A stretch of DNA of 64,000 bases from an uncultured Rhizobiaceae bacterium (GCA_958296345.1 CATQIJ010000013.1:62001-126000), one strand, 5' to 3'; shown: positions 43,387-54,319, counted from the stretch's first letter. A program made the numbers and translations. Notes: a model not told the origin generated them from the letters alone.

Positions 43387-44136
43387 CTACTTTCTCAGTG
43401 CGGGTAGACCAACGCCTGTTGCTTCGAAACCACCGTCTACCGCAAGTGTCTGACCCGTAATAAAACTTGCTTGTTCAGAGCAAAGAAAGAAAATTGCATT
43501 AGCAATTTCATCTTCATTACCGTAGCGGTTTAACGGAATAGCATCATGGTAGGCATCAATAATTTCTTGTGAGTGGACTACCATGGCTAGCTTGGTTCGA
43601 ACTGGCCCTGGACACACCGTATTTACTCGTATTCCAAACTCACCAAGTTCAACGGCCTGCTGCAAGCTTAGTTGTATTACCGCTGCTTTGGATGTGCCAT
43701 AAGCTGTACGAAGTGTAGAAGCGCGCAACCCAGAAATTGATGCAATATTGACGATTGCACCACCTTTTATTTTCAAAAGACGCGTTGCTTCTTTGGTGAC
43801 CAAAAACGTACCATCTAAGTTTGTTTCCATCACAGCACGCCAGCGCTCAAATGTTGTATCTTCTATCGGACCAAAATCTGCGACGCCTGCATTATTTACC
43901 ACCGCATCTAATTGCCCAAAGTTTTCGCCCACCTCCGTCATGAAGGTTTTCACATCCCCTTCTTTGGAAATATCTGCGGTAATTGCAAAAGCGTTCACCA
44001 ACTGTTTTGAGACTTTGCGAAGCTCTTCGCCGTCCCAATCAATCATGACTACTTTCCAACCTTCTTCTAGAAAACGGTTTGTGGTTGCAAGACCAATGCC
44101 GCGCGCAGCTCCCGTTACCAATGCAAGTTTACTCAC
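43387..44136 (-). CDS. SDR family oxidoreductase
   Basis: ALVTGAARGIGLAT, NNAGVADFG, YGTSKAAV. Confidence 0.94.
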   Translation of the reverse strand: MSKLALVTGAARGIGLATTNRFLEEGWKVVMIDWDGEELRKVSKQLVNAFAITADISKEGDVKTFMTEVGENFGQLDAVVNNAGVADFGPIEDTTFERWRAVMETNLDGTFLVTKEATRLLKIKGGAIVNIASISGLRASTLRTAYGTSKAAVIQLSLQQAVELGEFGIRVNTVCPGPVRTKLAMVVHSQEIIDAYHDAIPLNRYGNEDEIANAIFFLCSEQASFITGQTLAVDGGFEATGVGLPALRK

Positions 44137-44822
44137 TTAAGACACTCCCATAAAATATAATAACCCTGTGGCTCATTATCCGTTTTAAAGAACGTATCTA
44201 ATTCTTTTGAATATGTCTTCATAACGCCAGCTTGCTCTAGGCTTTTAATTTGCACTTCAAAGCCCTCACTTTTCCAAATATCTTTATGAACTGTTGTCGC
44301 AAAAAAACTACCTGGCTTCAATATACGAAAAAGCTCTGGTAGACAGCCTGCCCCAACATGAGCATGAGTGAAAAGTCCCGTACAAATGATTGCGCCATAC
44401 GTGTCAGAATTAAGGTCCAAGGGCAGATTTAAATCAGCCTGTATGCAAGACTTATAAACTGGCTTGCTATCATGCTCCCTTGCTTTTGCAACATCTAGCA
44501 TAGCAGATGAAAAATCTAACGCATCGATGCTTTTAAACCCAAGTTCAGCAAGATATTGACCCGCAAGGCCTGTAGCAGCACCAACATCCAATATGTGAAG
44601 CTCTTTATTTGGAACAATGCCTGAAAGTAAATCAGCCGTCTTTTTTGGGGTTAAATATGCCAATCCATCAAGCATTGTTGCATCATAAGTTTGCGCCCAA
44701 TCTTTATATAAACCTTTGGTTTCATCGTCATTTGAAAGAGCATAGGCCCGCGCTAATAGTTGTTCACTCGAATTTGATGTTTTAGTCATAAGGCATCCAC
44801 CCATTACTATTGCCGCAAACAA
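44133..44822 (-). CDS. class I SAM-dependent methyltransferase
   Basis: ILDVGAATGLAGQYLAELGF motif I; 4-bp ATGA-type overlap with downstream SDR. Confidence 0.88.
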   Translation of the reverse strand: MFAAIVMGGCLMTKTSNSSEQLLARAYALSNDDETKGLYKDWAQTYDATMLDGLAYLTPKKTADLLSGIVPNKELHILDVGAATGLAGQYLAELGFKSIDALDFSSAMLDVAKAREHDSKPVYKSCIQADLNLPLDLNSDTYGAIICTGLFTHAHVGAGCLPELFRILKPGSFFATTVHKDIWKSEGFEVQIKSLEQAGVMKTYSKELDTFFKTDNEPQGYYILWECLK

Positions 44823-45034
44823 TATTCAGCGCAATCATAACTCATGTCTTATGGAGATTTTTATGATAGCGAAGTATTTTAGGGTCAAGATCGTCTAGAA
44901 TACCTTTATCAAATGATCGCTTCTGGGCGGTCTGCATTTTCATCTGATGTGTAAAACTAACCTCGCTTTAGTAAAACTGGACAATGTGTAGAGAGTGTAT
45001 TAAACAGGAAATTATTCCTTTTTGAGGCACCCTG

Positions 45035-45706
45035 ATGGATATGCTAACCCACAAACAAATATGGGCTGCGATTGATGAACTTGCTAGCCGTTCGAGCATG
45101 TCTGCCTCTGGGTTAGCTAGGAATTCAGGCTTAGATCCTACAAGTTTCAACCCTTCAAAACGTTTCACGAATGAAGGACGCGAGCGTTGGCCCTCGACCG
45201 AATCTATTGCAAAAATTTTGAAGACAACTGGAACGTCTATTTCTGATTTCATGGATTTTGTTGAACTTAAAACTAAGAAAACCCATTACCCATCTGGCAT
45301 GTACCAACAAACTGCATCACAAGATTTTGTACCTTTAATTGGTTTTGCACAAGCAGGTGTAGGTGGATTTTTTGATGATGGTGGGTTTCCTGTTGGGCAA
45401 GGTTGGGAAGAAATTGCACCACCTACTGGAGCAAATGAAAGCGCCTATGCTTTAAAAGTTTCTGGCGATAGCATGATGCCGCTTTACCGCGAGGGTGATA
45501 TCATCATTGTCGACCCTACTGCACAGGTTAGAAAAGGCGACCGAGTAGTTGCCAAAACCTACGAAGGTGAAGTGCTTGCAAAAACTCTGGAACGCAAAAC
45601 TTCCAGCATTATAGAATTGATTTCGATTAATCCTGATCACGATACTTTAAAATTTGCTCCAAATGAACTTGAGTGGATTGCTCGTATCGTTTGGGCTAGC
45701 CAATAA
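45035..45706 (+). CDS. S24/LexA-like peptidase transcriptional regulator with N-terminal HTH
   Basis: YALKVSGDSMMPLYREGDIIIVDP and KGDRVVAKTYEGEVLAKTL S24 signatures; HTH-like N-terminus. Confidence 0.9.
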   Translation: MDMLTHKQIWAAIDELASRSSMSASGLARNSGLDPTSFNPSKRFTNEGRERWPSTESIAKILKTTGTSISDFMDFVELKTKKTHYPSGMYQQTASQDFVPLIGFAQAGVGGFFDDGGFPVGQGWEEIAPPTGANESAYALKVSGDSMMPLYREGDIIIVDPTAQVRKGDRVVAKTYEGEVLAKTLERKTSSIIELISINPDHDTLKFAPNELEWIARIVWASQ

Positions 45707-45842
45707 AGTCTTTTTTTGCTTTTTCTGCTTATCTAAATTTAATCGTAGATGCGAAAGTAAATGGCGTTTAAGTCAATTTCAGCAACCTATTTCATGTGTG
45801 ATATTCATGCATAAATATGGCGTGTTAAATTGGATTCGTATC

Positions 45843-46946
45843 ATGACAAATATTCCAGCGACTATGAAAGCAATTGTCCTTGAGGGTCATGGCGGCATGG
45901 AGGTGCTTGTATACCATGATAATTGGCCAACACCGAAGATTGAAAGTCCAGATGAAATTCTGATTAAAGTACATGCCTGCGGCATGAACAATACTGACGT
46001 AAACACCCGCAGTGGTTGGTACTCGAAAGCGGTATCGGAGGCCACTACAGGCGGCGCATATGATACGGTTGACGCTGACGACCCAAGCTGGGGTGATGCG
46101 CCAATTACTTTTCCGCGTATCCAAGGCGCAGATATTGTTGGGACTGTTGTTGCCGTTGGCAGTAATGGTGATCAAGATTTAATTGGTAAACGCGTTATGG
46201 CAGACTGCTGGTTACGGGATTGGGACAATCCTCAAGATAAAAATTCAACTGGTTATTTTGGATCAGAATGTGACGGTGGTTATGCACAATACACCAAAGC
46301 GCATTATAAAAATGTGCAAGCTGTTAATTCAGAACTTAGCGACGCTGAACTTGCAACGTTTTCTTGTTCTTATACGACGGCAGAAAGCCTTCTTAACCGA
46401 GTTGACTGTAAAGAAGGCGATAGCGTTTTAATTACTGGCGCTTCAGGCGGGGTGGGCTCTGCTCTCATACAGCTTGCAAAACGCCGTGGCGCAAAAACCA
46501 TTGCCATGGCAAGTGAAGCCAAACACAAGGATGTTGCCAAGTTTAATCCCACCGCAATCCTGCCGCGTGCGCCAAAGAATTTAAGCAAAGCCTTACAAGA
46601 AGCAATTGGCCAGGACAGCGTTAGCATTGTTGCAGATATTGCGGGTGGCGAATATTTCCCAACGTTGATTGAAGCACTTGAGAGAGGTGGTAGATACGGG
46701 ACATCAGGCGCGATTGCTGGCCCAATTGTGGACCTTGATTTACGTACGCTTTATTTAAAGGACCTGACGTTTCATGGATGCACAATCACCTCAACGAACG
46801 TCTTTCCTGATTTGGTTGGATATATTGAGCGCGGGGAAATTAAACCTGCTCTCGCAGCCACTTTCCCGTTGAAAGACTTCCATGCTGGGCAACAAGCCTT
46901 CATTGACAAAAAGCATACAGGAAACATTGTTGTCACCCTTGACTAG
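45843..46946 (+). CDS. MDR/zinc-type alcohol dehydrogenase family protein
   Basis: MKAIVLEGHGGMEVLVYHDN..., ITGASGGVGSALIQLAKRRGAKTIA; ATG at 45843 is a better start than the extended ORF. Confidence 0.88.
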   Translation: MTNIPATMKAIVLEGHGGMEVLVYHDNWPTPKIESPDEILIKVHACGMNNTDVNTRSGWYSKAVSEATTGGAYDTVDADDPSWGDAPITFPRIQGADIVGTVVAVGSNGDQDLIGKRVMADCWLRDWDNPQDKNSTGYFGSECDGGYAQYTKAHYKNVQAVNSELSDAELATFSCSYTTAESLLNRVDCKEGDSVLITGASGGVGSALIQLAKRRGAKTIAMASEAKHKDVAKFNPTAILPRAPKNLSKALQEAIGQDSVSIVADIAGGEYFPTLIEALERGGRYGTSGAIAGPIVDLDLRTLYLKDLTFHGCTITSTNVFPDLVGYIERGEIKPALAATFPLKDFHAGQQAFIDKKHTGNIVVTLD

Positions 46947-46960
46947 ATTTGGAGTTCATC

Positions 46961-47555
46961 ATGAAGCCATTATTTGAAGAAGCCCTTACCCAAGTAAAAT
47001 TACTCCATTAAACAAATGAGAAAATTAAAAGCTTTGACGATTTTCCAACACAGTTCGATTGGGTTAACCTCCCCCATTTTGAGATACCAGCAGCCGAATT
47101 CATGCGAGATGATAATTCCCTGTTGACGGATAACTACTCAAAGTTACGCGATGCTTTTATTGCGCCATGGCAACATGCAAACTGGCGTGAGACTTATCAA
47201 GGTACAGACATCGGTGAAGACTTCATGTCACGATTTGCTTGCTATGAATTATTTGGCCACGATGGACATTTTCAAACAGATAAGATGCGTGGGTTTCTAG
47301 TTTATTCAGATGCTGATCTTTATTACCCTTGGCATCATCACCCTGCAGAAGAACTTTATTTCATAATTGCGGGTGAAGCCACTTTTGCAACGGAGGGTAA
47401 TGAACCTAAATTACTAAAAGCTGGAGACACAGTTTTCCATGAAAAAAAACCAACCCCATAATATGCAAACTCATGGAGGCGGCGTTCTAGCTTATGTTAT
47501 TTGGCGCAACGGGTTTGATGTTGCCCCTGTTTTAACAGACCGATTGAACAGATGA
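46961..47555 (+). CDS. dddQ: cupin DMSP lyase (DddQ-like), with one in-frame stop and one frameshift as given
   Basis: YYPWHHHPAEELYFIIAGEATFATEG...LKAGDTVFHEKNQPHNMQTHGGGVLAYVIWRN once one A is removed from A8 (47442-47449); in-frame TAA 47009-47011; restored stop overlaps the next ATG (ATGA). Confidence 0.75.
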
Positions 47556-48676
47556 AGATTGTCGGTTTAGATGTTTATCAAGTCGACCTACCTTACTCTG
47601 GCGGGGAGTATCGCTTGTCTGGAGGGCGTAATTATACAAGTTTTGATGCAACGATTGTACAACTTACAACTGATACTGGATTAACTGGCTTTGGCGAGTC
47701 CACGCCGTTTGGATCAACTTATATTGCGGCCCATGCAAAAGGTGTTCGTGCAGGGATTGAAGAATTAGCGCCTCATATCTTGGGACTAGATCCTCGTCAT
47801 TTTGATCGCATCAATGACGCAATGGATAGTGCCTTGCTTGGTCATCATCATGCAAAAACACCGATTGATGTCGCCTGTTGGGATATTGCTGGTAAGGCAG
47901 CTAATATGCCTGTTTGTGATCTTTTGGGTGGGCGGATTGATATGACCGTACCGCTTATCTCATCTATTGGCACGGATGATCCAGACGAAATGAGACTACA
48001 TGCAAAAAGAATGCGTGATGCGGGTTTTATGGGACATTCGCTTAAAATTGGAGCTAGCGAACAAGAAGGCGGACCTATGCTGGATGCGGAGCGGGTAAAG
48101 ACTTGTCTTGCAGATAAACTACCAGGTGAATGGTTTTTGGTAGACGCCAATAATGGCCTGACACCTGAACACGCTTTACGATTTTTAGAGCTGTTACCTT
48201 CGGGGCTAGATTTTGTTTTGGAAGCGCCTTGTGCGAGCTGGCGTGAAACGCTTTCACTTCGCAAACGTTGCCGCGCTCCCATTTTGTTAGATGAACTTAT
48301 TCAAACAGAAGAAGATATCATTCATGCGATTCATTCTGACGCTTGTGATGGTATTGGTTTAAAAATTTCAAAACAAGGCGGCCTTACTAAAACTAAGCGC
48401 CAACGTGAAATTGCACGAGCAAGTGGGTTGGTGACCAGTATTCAAAATACGGTTGGGTCTGATATTGCATTTGCAGCTATTTTGCATATAGCGCAATCAA
48501 CCCCTCAAAAAATGCTACGCTGCGCACTAGATACACGTTCTATGGTGACTGTTACAACGGCAGATTTTGATGCGAAAATCAAGAATGGCGGCACTCAAGC
48601 CCCACATGATGCGGGACTTGGAATTACGCCAAAAATGGACACCCTTGGAGAACCAATTATGAGTTACTCACTTTAA
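47552..48676 (+). CDS. mandelate racemase/muconate lactonizing enzyme family protein (enolase superfamily)
   Basis: [61 protein letters not shown]; substrate not determinable from sequence alone. Confidence 0.9.
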   Translation: MKIVGLDVYQVDLPYSGGEYRLSGGRNYTSFDATIVQLTTDTGLTGFGESTPFGSTYIAAHAKGVRAGIEELAPHILGLDPRHFDRINDAMDSALLGHHHAKTPIDVACWDIAGKAANMPVCDLLGGRIDMTVPLISSIGTDDPDEMRLHAKRMRDAGFMGHSLKIGASEQEGGPMLDAERVKTCLADKLPGEWFLVDANNGLTPEHALRFLELLPSGLDFVLEAPCASWRETLSLRKRCRAPILLDELIQTEEDIIHAIHSDACDGIGLKISKQGGLTKTKRQREIARASGLVTSIQNTVGSDIAFAAILHIAQSTPQKMLRCALDTRSMVTVTTADFDAKIKNGGTQAPHDAGLGITPKMDTLGEPIMSYSL

Positions 48677-50259
48677 CCAAGTTCTCCTGCTAAACCTGCA
48701 TCAATCATATCAATGGTTCTATCAATGCCGTAAAGCGCTACGAAAGAGCCAAAGCGCGGGCCTTGGTCCTGGCCTAGCAAAATTTGATAGAGGGCTTGGA
48801 ACCATTCGCGCAGATTTTCAAAGCCAGCTTCTTTACCAACAGTGAAGACTTCCGTTTGAATAGTTTCTGCATCTGCTGCATTATCAAGTGCAGATAATTT
48901 TCCTCGAAGATTTTCAAGCGCAGCACGTTCTGCATCAGTTGGTGTGCGGAATGATTTATGTGGTTTTACGAAATCCTCAAAATAACGAATTGCATAACCG
49001 ACCAAATCATCCAGCATTGGATGCGTTTGCGGCGTCACGCCTTCGGCATATTGAGAAATAAAGCCCCATAAAGTTTCTTTGTCTGATGCGTTTGCTGCAC
49101 TTACAAGATTAAGCAGCATTGCATAGTTGATAGGCATTTTCATTTCTGGTGGATTGCCGTTATGAATATGCCAAACAGGATTGTTTAATTGTGCTTTTTT
49201 ATCTTGTGTTGGGTAAGCCGCTAAATGTTGGAAATACTCATCAACATTTTTTGGAATCACATCAAAGAATAGACGTTTAGCTGTCTTCGGTTTTTGATAC
49301 ATAAAGAATGAGAGACTTTCGGTCGGCGCGTACGAGAGCCACTCGTCGATCGTCAAACCATTGCCTTTTGTTTTAGAAATCTTCTCACCTTTATCGTCTA
49401 AGAATAATTCGTAAATAAAATGCTCTGGTGGGCGCTGGCCAAGAATACGGCAAATGCGGTCGTAGATCGGTGAATTGATATGATGGTCTTTGCCATACAT
49501 TTCATAATCAATACCAAGGGCTGCCCAGCGCATACCGAAGTCTGGCTTCCACTGCATTTTTACCTGGCCACCTGTGACGGATAGAGTCAGTTCTTCACCC
49601 TCTTCATCATCAAAGGTAATTGTACCTGCTTCTGCATCAACAGATTTCATCGGCACATAAAGTACCCGACCTGTCTTTGGAGATATGGGCAAGAATGGGC
49701 TGTAAGTTGCTCGACGTTCTTCCCCAAGTGTTGGAAGCATTACATCCATGATTGCTTGATAGTTTTTCAAAGCAAGCTTTAAAACTTCATCGAATTTGCC
49801 TGACTCATAGTATCCAGTCGCACTTTTAAATTCATAGTCGAAGCCGAAACGATCAAGGAAACTACGCAGATGTGCGTTATTATGATGACCAAAGCTTGCA
49901 TAGTTACTATCAAATGGATTTGGAACTTTAGTTAGCGGAAGCCCCAGCGCACCTTCCAACAATTCTTGATTAGGAGCATTACCTGGAACTTTGCGCATAC
50001 CGTCCATATCATCCGAAAATGAAATAAGTTTTGTATTTACCGCATTATCCGTTAGCGCTTTAAATGCATTCATAACCATAGAGGTGCGTGCGACCTCGCC
50101 AAAGGTTCCAATATGCGGAAGACCTGACGGGCCATAACCTGTTTCAAATAGAACAACATCGGGGTAGCCATTTTTCTCGTGGCGTTTAGCAACTTTACGC
50201 GCCTCTTCAAAAGGCCATGCTTTAGAGGATTGTGCTGCTTCTTGCGTTTCAGACGTCAT
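48673..50259 (-). CDS. lysS: lysine--tRNA ligase, class I
   Basis: [19 protein letters not shown] (HIGH-like) and KISKTKGNG (KMSKS-like) in class I architecture. Confidence 0.94.
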   Translation of the reverse strand: MTSETQEAAQSSKAWPFEEARKVAKRHEKNGYPDVVLFETGYGPSGLPHIGTFGEVARTSMVMNAFKALTDNAVNTKLISFSDDMDGMRKVPGNAPNQELLEGALGLPLTKVPNPFDSNYASFGHHNNAHLRSFLDRFGFDYEFKSATGYYESGKFDEVLKLALKNYQAIMDVMLPTLGEERRATYSPFLPISPKTGRVLYVPMKSVDAEAGTITFDDEEGEELTLSVTGGQVKMQWKPDFGMRWAALGIDYEMYGKDHHINSPIYDRICRILGQRPPEHFIYELFLDDKGEKISKTKGNGLTIDEWLSYAPTESLSFFMYQKPKTAKRLFFDVIPKNVDEYFQHLAAYPTQDKKAQLNNPVWHIHNGNPPEMKMPINYAMLLNLVSAANASDKETLWGFISQYAEGVTPQTHPMLDDLVGYAIRYFEDFVKPHKSFRTPTDAERAALENLRGKLSALDNAADAETIQTEVFTVGKEAGFENLREWFQALYQILLGQDQGPRFGSFVALYGIDRTIDMIDAGLAGELG

Positions 50260-50413
50260 AATGTATTTGCCTTAAAGGGAGATATTTCTCGTTTGTTATA
50301 GCATGTATGAATAATTTCCAAGTGGCTTGCGTATTTTCTGATGTGGGTTGCGCATAGCATTTTCAATGCTTACCTTACTTGTATAAAATTAGTCTCAAGA
50401 AAAGGCACTATTC

Positions 50414-50824
50414 ATGGCTAGACTTACGCCCCATCAAGCACTTGTGCACGTCATGGTTACCATGTCTGCCGCAGACACTACGATGACAGATAAAGAACTA
50501 TCCAAAATTGGAAATATCATACAATCACTTCCTATATTTAGAGAGTATGATGAAGAACAATTAATTGATGATGCAACTGAGTGCAGAAAAATCCTTCAAG
50601 AAGACAATGGTCTTGCAATTATTATCAAAAACACACGAGACATATTACCTGATGCATTGCATGAAACGGCTTATGCACTCGCAGCAGAGGTGGCAGCAGC
50701 TGATCTTTCTGTAGAACAAGAAGAGCTTCGGTTACTACAAATTCTTAGACAAGATTTAAATATTGATAAGCTGATTTGCTCTGCTATTGAGCGCGGAGCT
50801 AGAGCACGACATAGAGAATTATAA
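50414..50824 (+). CDS. TerB-like tellurite resistance family protein
   Basis: VHVMVTMSAADTTMTDKELSKIGNII and ALAAEVAAADLSVEQEELRLL. Confidence 0.82.
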   Translation: MARLTPHQALVHVMVTMSAADTTMTDKELSKIGNIIQSLPIFREYDEEQLIDDATECRKILQEDNGLAIIIKNTRDILPDALHETAYALAAEVAAADLSVEQEELRLLQILRQDLNIDKLICSAIERGARARHREL

Positions 50825-50876
50825 AATGAACATTAATGTGAATTGCATTTTACGAGTAACACCCTAAATTCCAGAC

Positions 50877-51674
50877 ATGTTTGAATTTACAGAACCACAA
50901 ATCCGACTTGGTATTTTCCTCGGGCTTTTTCTCATATTAGCCGTGATGGAATTTCTTGTACCCCGACGCGAACTACAGCATGTGAAAGCAAAACGGTGGC
51001 TCACAAACTTTCTAATTGTTATCATCGATTCATTTGTATTACGCCTTATCTTTACTGGCGCTGCTGCAGGTGTTGCTGTCTGGGCTGGAGCAAATGGCTA
51101 CGGGCTATTTAATGTTATTGAAGTTCCACCTGTTGTCAGCATTGTCGTTTGCTTTATCGCGCTTGATTTTGCAATTTGGTTTTCTCACCTTGCCTCCCAT
51201 AAGATCCCTCTGCTTTGGTCTGTCCACCGAATGCACCATTCAGATGTTGATATTGATGTCTCCACAGCCATACGATTTCATCCAATTGAGATTGTACTTT
51301 CAATGATTTGGAAAATGATAATTGTGGTGCTGCTTGGTGCACCTACTATTTCTGTTTTGATTTTTGAAATTGTTCTAAATGGCGCAGCAATGTTTAATCA
51401 CTCAAACCTCAAGCTACCGCTTGGTTTGGACCGTTTGTTGCGTTTGATTATTGTTACACCAGACATGCACCGCGTACATCACTCTATTGTCCACGATGAA
51501 ACCGATTCTAATTATGGATTTAATCTAGCAATATGGGATCGTATTTTTGGCACTTACATTGATCAACCAGAAGCAGGTCATAAAGACATGAAAATCGGGC
51601 TTGGAGAATGGCAAGATGAAAGACCAACCGGTTTATTCTGGTCTTTGAAAGTGCCGTTCCTTAAGCAACGCTAA
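50877..51674 (+). CDS. sterol desaturase / fatty acid hydroxylase family protein
   Basis: Histidine boxes WFSHLASHKIP, WSVHRMHHSD, HRVHHSI. Confidence 0.92.
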   Translation: MFEFTEPQIRLGIFLGLFLILAVMEFLVPRRELQHVKAKRWLTNFLIVIIDSFVLRLIFTGAAAGVAVWAGANGYGLFNVIEVPPVVSIVVCFIALDFAIWFSHLASHKIPLLWSVHRMHHSDVDIDVSTAIRFHPIEIVLSMIWKMIIVVLLGAPTISVLIFEIVLNGAAMFNHSNLKLPLGLDRLLRLIIVTPDMHRVHHSIVHDETDSNYGFNLAIWDRIFGTYIDQPEAGHKDMKIGLGEWQDERPTGLFWSLKVPFLKQR

Positions 51675-51679
51675 TACTC

Positions 51680-52528
51680 TTAGTAAAGTCCTAGAGGAAA
51701 ATATCTTAGATATAACTCAGAAAACTTTCCGTTTTGGTTGATTTCTTTAAGAGCATAATTCATCGCCTGCACTAGCTCAGGCTTTCCTTTTGACAATGCG
51801 ATCGAAAGCCCATTTCCAAAATAATGGTTTGACTGAAATGCCTCATCTAAGAAAACACAACAAGCTTTTGATGCAGCAGAACTGAGCCAGAAAGAAAGTG
51901 AAAGAGCATCTGAGAAAACAGTTTCTATGTCACCTTTTTGAAGTGCATTAAATGCCTCTTCTTTAGTGGCGTAAACCTCTGCTGTTCTATTGGCAAAAAT
52001 CTTTGCAAAATACGCTTCGTGTGCAGTACCTTTTATAACACCTGTTTTCTTTTTAAAGATGGCGTCATAAACCGGTGCCGTTAATCCACTGTCTTTGCGT
52101 GTTATAAAGCGACCTGGAATATGCAAATAGGTTCTTGAGAAATCCAATTTCATGCGCTGCTCTTTTGTTATGGCAACGCCAGCAATAATAGCCTCTCCCT
52201 CACCTTTTTCCAATGCTGGCTGCAATTCATCCCATGGCAAAGCCTGAATCTGGCAGCGATTTAGAACCCCAAGCTCATTACAGATTGCGCGAGCCAGATC
52301 AATGTGAAATCCGCTCAAACGTTTTTTTCTATCAATGAAATTAAATGGCGGAAAGTCTGTTGTCGTAAGAAACCGCATTCTTGGCAGAGTAGGCAAATCT
52401 GGTTTTATGAAACGCTCGTTTTTATCCCAAAAATTTGGAATCTTAACTTCTTGAGCAATAGAAAAAGAGCATGAGCTTAGAATATATAATGCGACTAAAG
52501 ATATTTTAAATGGTTTTATTGTCTTCAT
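51680..52528 (-). CDS. periplasmic substrate-binding protein (amino-acid ABC-type / SBP_bac_3)
   Basis: RFLTTTDFPPFNFIDRKKRLSGFHIDLARAICNEL ... AIIAGVAITKEQRMKLDFSRTYL. Confidence 0.88.
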   Translation of the reverse strand: MKTIKPFKISLVALYILSSCSFSIAQEVKIPNFWDKNERFIKPDLPTLPRMRFLTTTDFPPFNFIDRKKRLSGFHIDLARAICNELGVLNRCQIQALPWDELQPALEKGEGEAIIAGVAITKEQRMKLDFSRTYLHIPGRFITRKDSGLTAPVYDAIFKKKTGVIKGTAHEAYFAKIFANRTAEVYATKEEAFNALQKGDIETVFSDALSLSFWLSSAASKACCVFLDEAFQSNHYFGNGLSIALSKGKPELVQAMNYALKEINQNGKFSELYLRYFPLGLY

Positions 52529-52583
52529 TAATATTAATATCCATAATATTTTAAATATATATTTAAATATAATTTTGTATATT

Positions 52584-52599
52584 GCTGCGGGGGGGCAGC
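52584..52599 (+). other. G7 tract closed by a GCTGC/GCAGC inverted repeat in AT-rich intergenic DNA
   Basis: GCTGC-GGGGGG-GCAGC directly upstream of the TTG start at 52604. Confidence 0.6.
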
Positions 52600-52603
52600 T
52601 CTT

Positions 52604-54319
52604 TTGGGCGAGTACTTAGTAAAAAAAGAAACCAGATCTAACTTACAAAAAATAGAGCTTTCTGAAAAATTTTCTCAATTTTCAGATAGTAACATTTCTG
52701 ATTCAGATGCACGCTCAAGAACAAGACTGCCAGCTGAGTTATTAATACTAAACAGATACGGCGTTGGCTATCCATATTTAAAAGTAGCTTGGAAACTTTC
52801 TCAAAAGCTTCAAATTCCTCCATTTGAAGTCCTAATTAAAGCTAATGTCATATCGTTGGAAACCTGGCTAGATTCACAAAGCTATTTGGCTGATGAGAGG
52901 GAAAGGATAAATTCAAGAAAACTTCAAGAGACACTGCTACTCAACCAAGCAATTTCTAATTTAAGCGATACTTTACCCCATTATTCGGCCAAAGAGACAT
53001 TTACTAGCTGGCAAATTGTTTTTGTTGGGCTTTGTATATGTTCAATTACCGCACTTCTTTATGTAAATTATCAATATATGATTTTTGCGCTCTTTATGCT
53101 CTTAACTTTATTTTACATGGCTAGCATTTTTTTAAGAGGATTACTGCTTGCGAGCTTCAAGCCTACCAAACCTCCTACAGGAGATATTCTTGTAAGAAAT
53201 GACGATGAATTACCCATATATTCAGTTTTAGTAGCCCTGTATAAAGAAGCCAATCAAATAGAAACATTGACGCAAAGTTTATGGCAATTAGATTGGCCAA
53301 AGCACAAACTTGATATCAAGCTTATATGTGAAGCAGATGACTATGAAACGATAACAGCTATTCTAGATGCAAAGCTTCCTTCCTGTTTTGAGTTAGTACA
53401 AGTTCCACCAAGCAGTCCCAGAACAAAACCAAAAGCGCTTAATTATGCGCTGCCACTATGCAGAGGTGCGTACCTTGTTTTGTATGATGCAGAAGACCAA
53501 CCCTCCTGCGGTTAATTGCGGGAAGCTTATTTAAAATTTAAAAATGAAGATGTTAAACTAGCCTGCTTGCAATCCCCCCTTCATATTCATAACAACAATC
53601 AAAATTGGTTAGCTGGAATGTTTGCCGTCGAATATATGACTTTATTTAATGGGATTTTACCTGTCCTTGCAAAGTGGCGTGTGCCTATTCCGTTAGGGGG
53701 CACATCAAATCATTTCAAAATGGACGTTTTAAAAAGAATAGGCGCTTGGGATCCCTACAACGTTACTGAGGATGCGGATCTTGGCATTAGACTTTTTCGT
53801 GAGGGCTATCGCTGTAGTACAATACCCCTCCCAACTTACGAAGAAGCTCCACCTAGGCTTTGGCCTTGGATTAAACAAAGAACTAGATGGTTAAAAGGTT
53901 GGATGCAAACCGTACTGGTTCATAGTCGCAACCCTATGCATTTTATTAGTGATTTAGGGTATAAAAATGCCTTTGCATTTCACCTTCTGATGACATCTAT
54001 AATCATCTCTGTGTTAATTCACCCGTTTTTCTTGGCTTTTTCATTTTGGCAAATTCTAAACCTCAGCACCTTATCTACATCAAGCATTGACGGTTTGTTG
54101 ATTACCACGAGTATATTCAATCTGGTTGGTGGTTACACAACTTATGGTTTACTTGCATATGCCGTTCTAGAAAACTCTCGCTATGCATATGTTTCAAAAC
54201 TACTTTTCTCACTACCATTATATTGGCTATTAATTTCTATCACAGGGTGGCGTGCGCTTGTTCATTTAATTGTGAAACCCCACAAGTGGGAAAAAACACC
54301 TCATGGTCTCGCCAAATAA
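52604..54319 (+). CDS. glycosyltransferase family 2 (processive, membrane), interrupted by an in-frame TAA as given
   Basis: ORFs 52604..53515 and 53516..54319 are in the same frame; PIYSVLVALYKEANQIETL, LVLYDAEDQPS, VTEDADLGIRLFREGYR, RTRWLKGWMQT (QxxRW-like). Confidence 0.88.
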
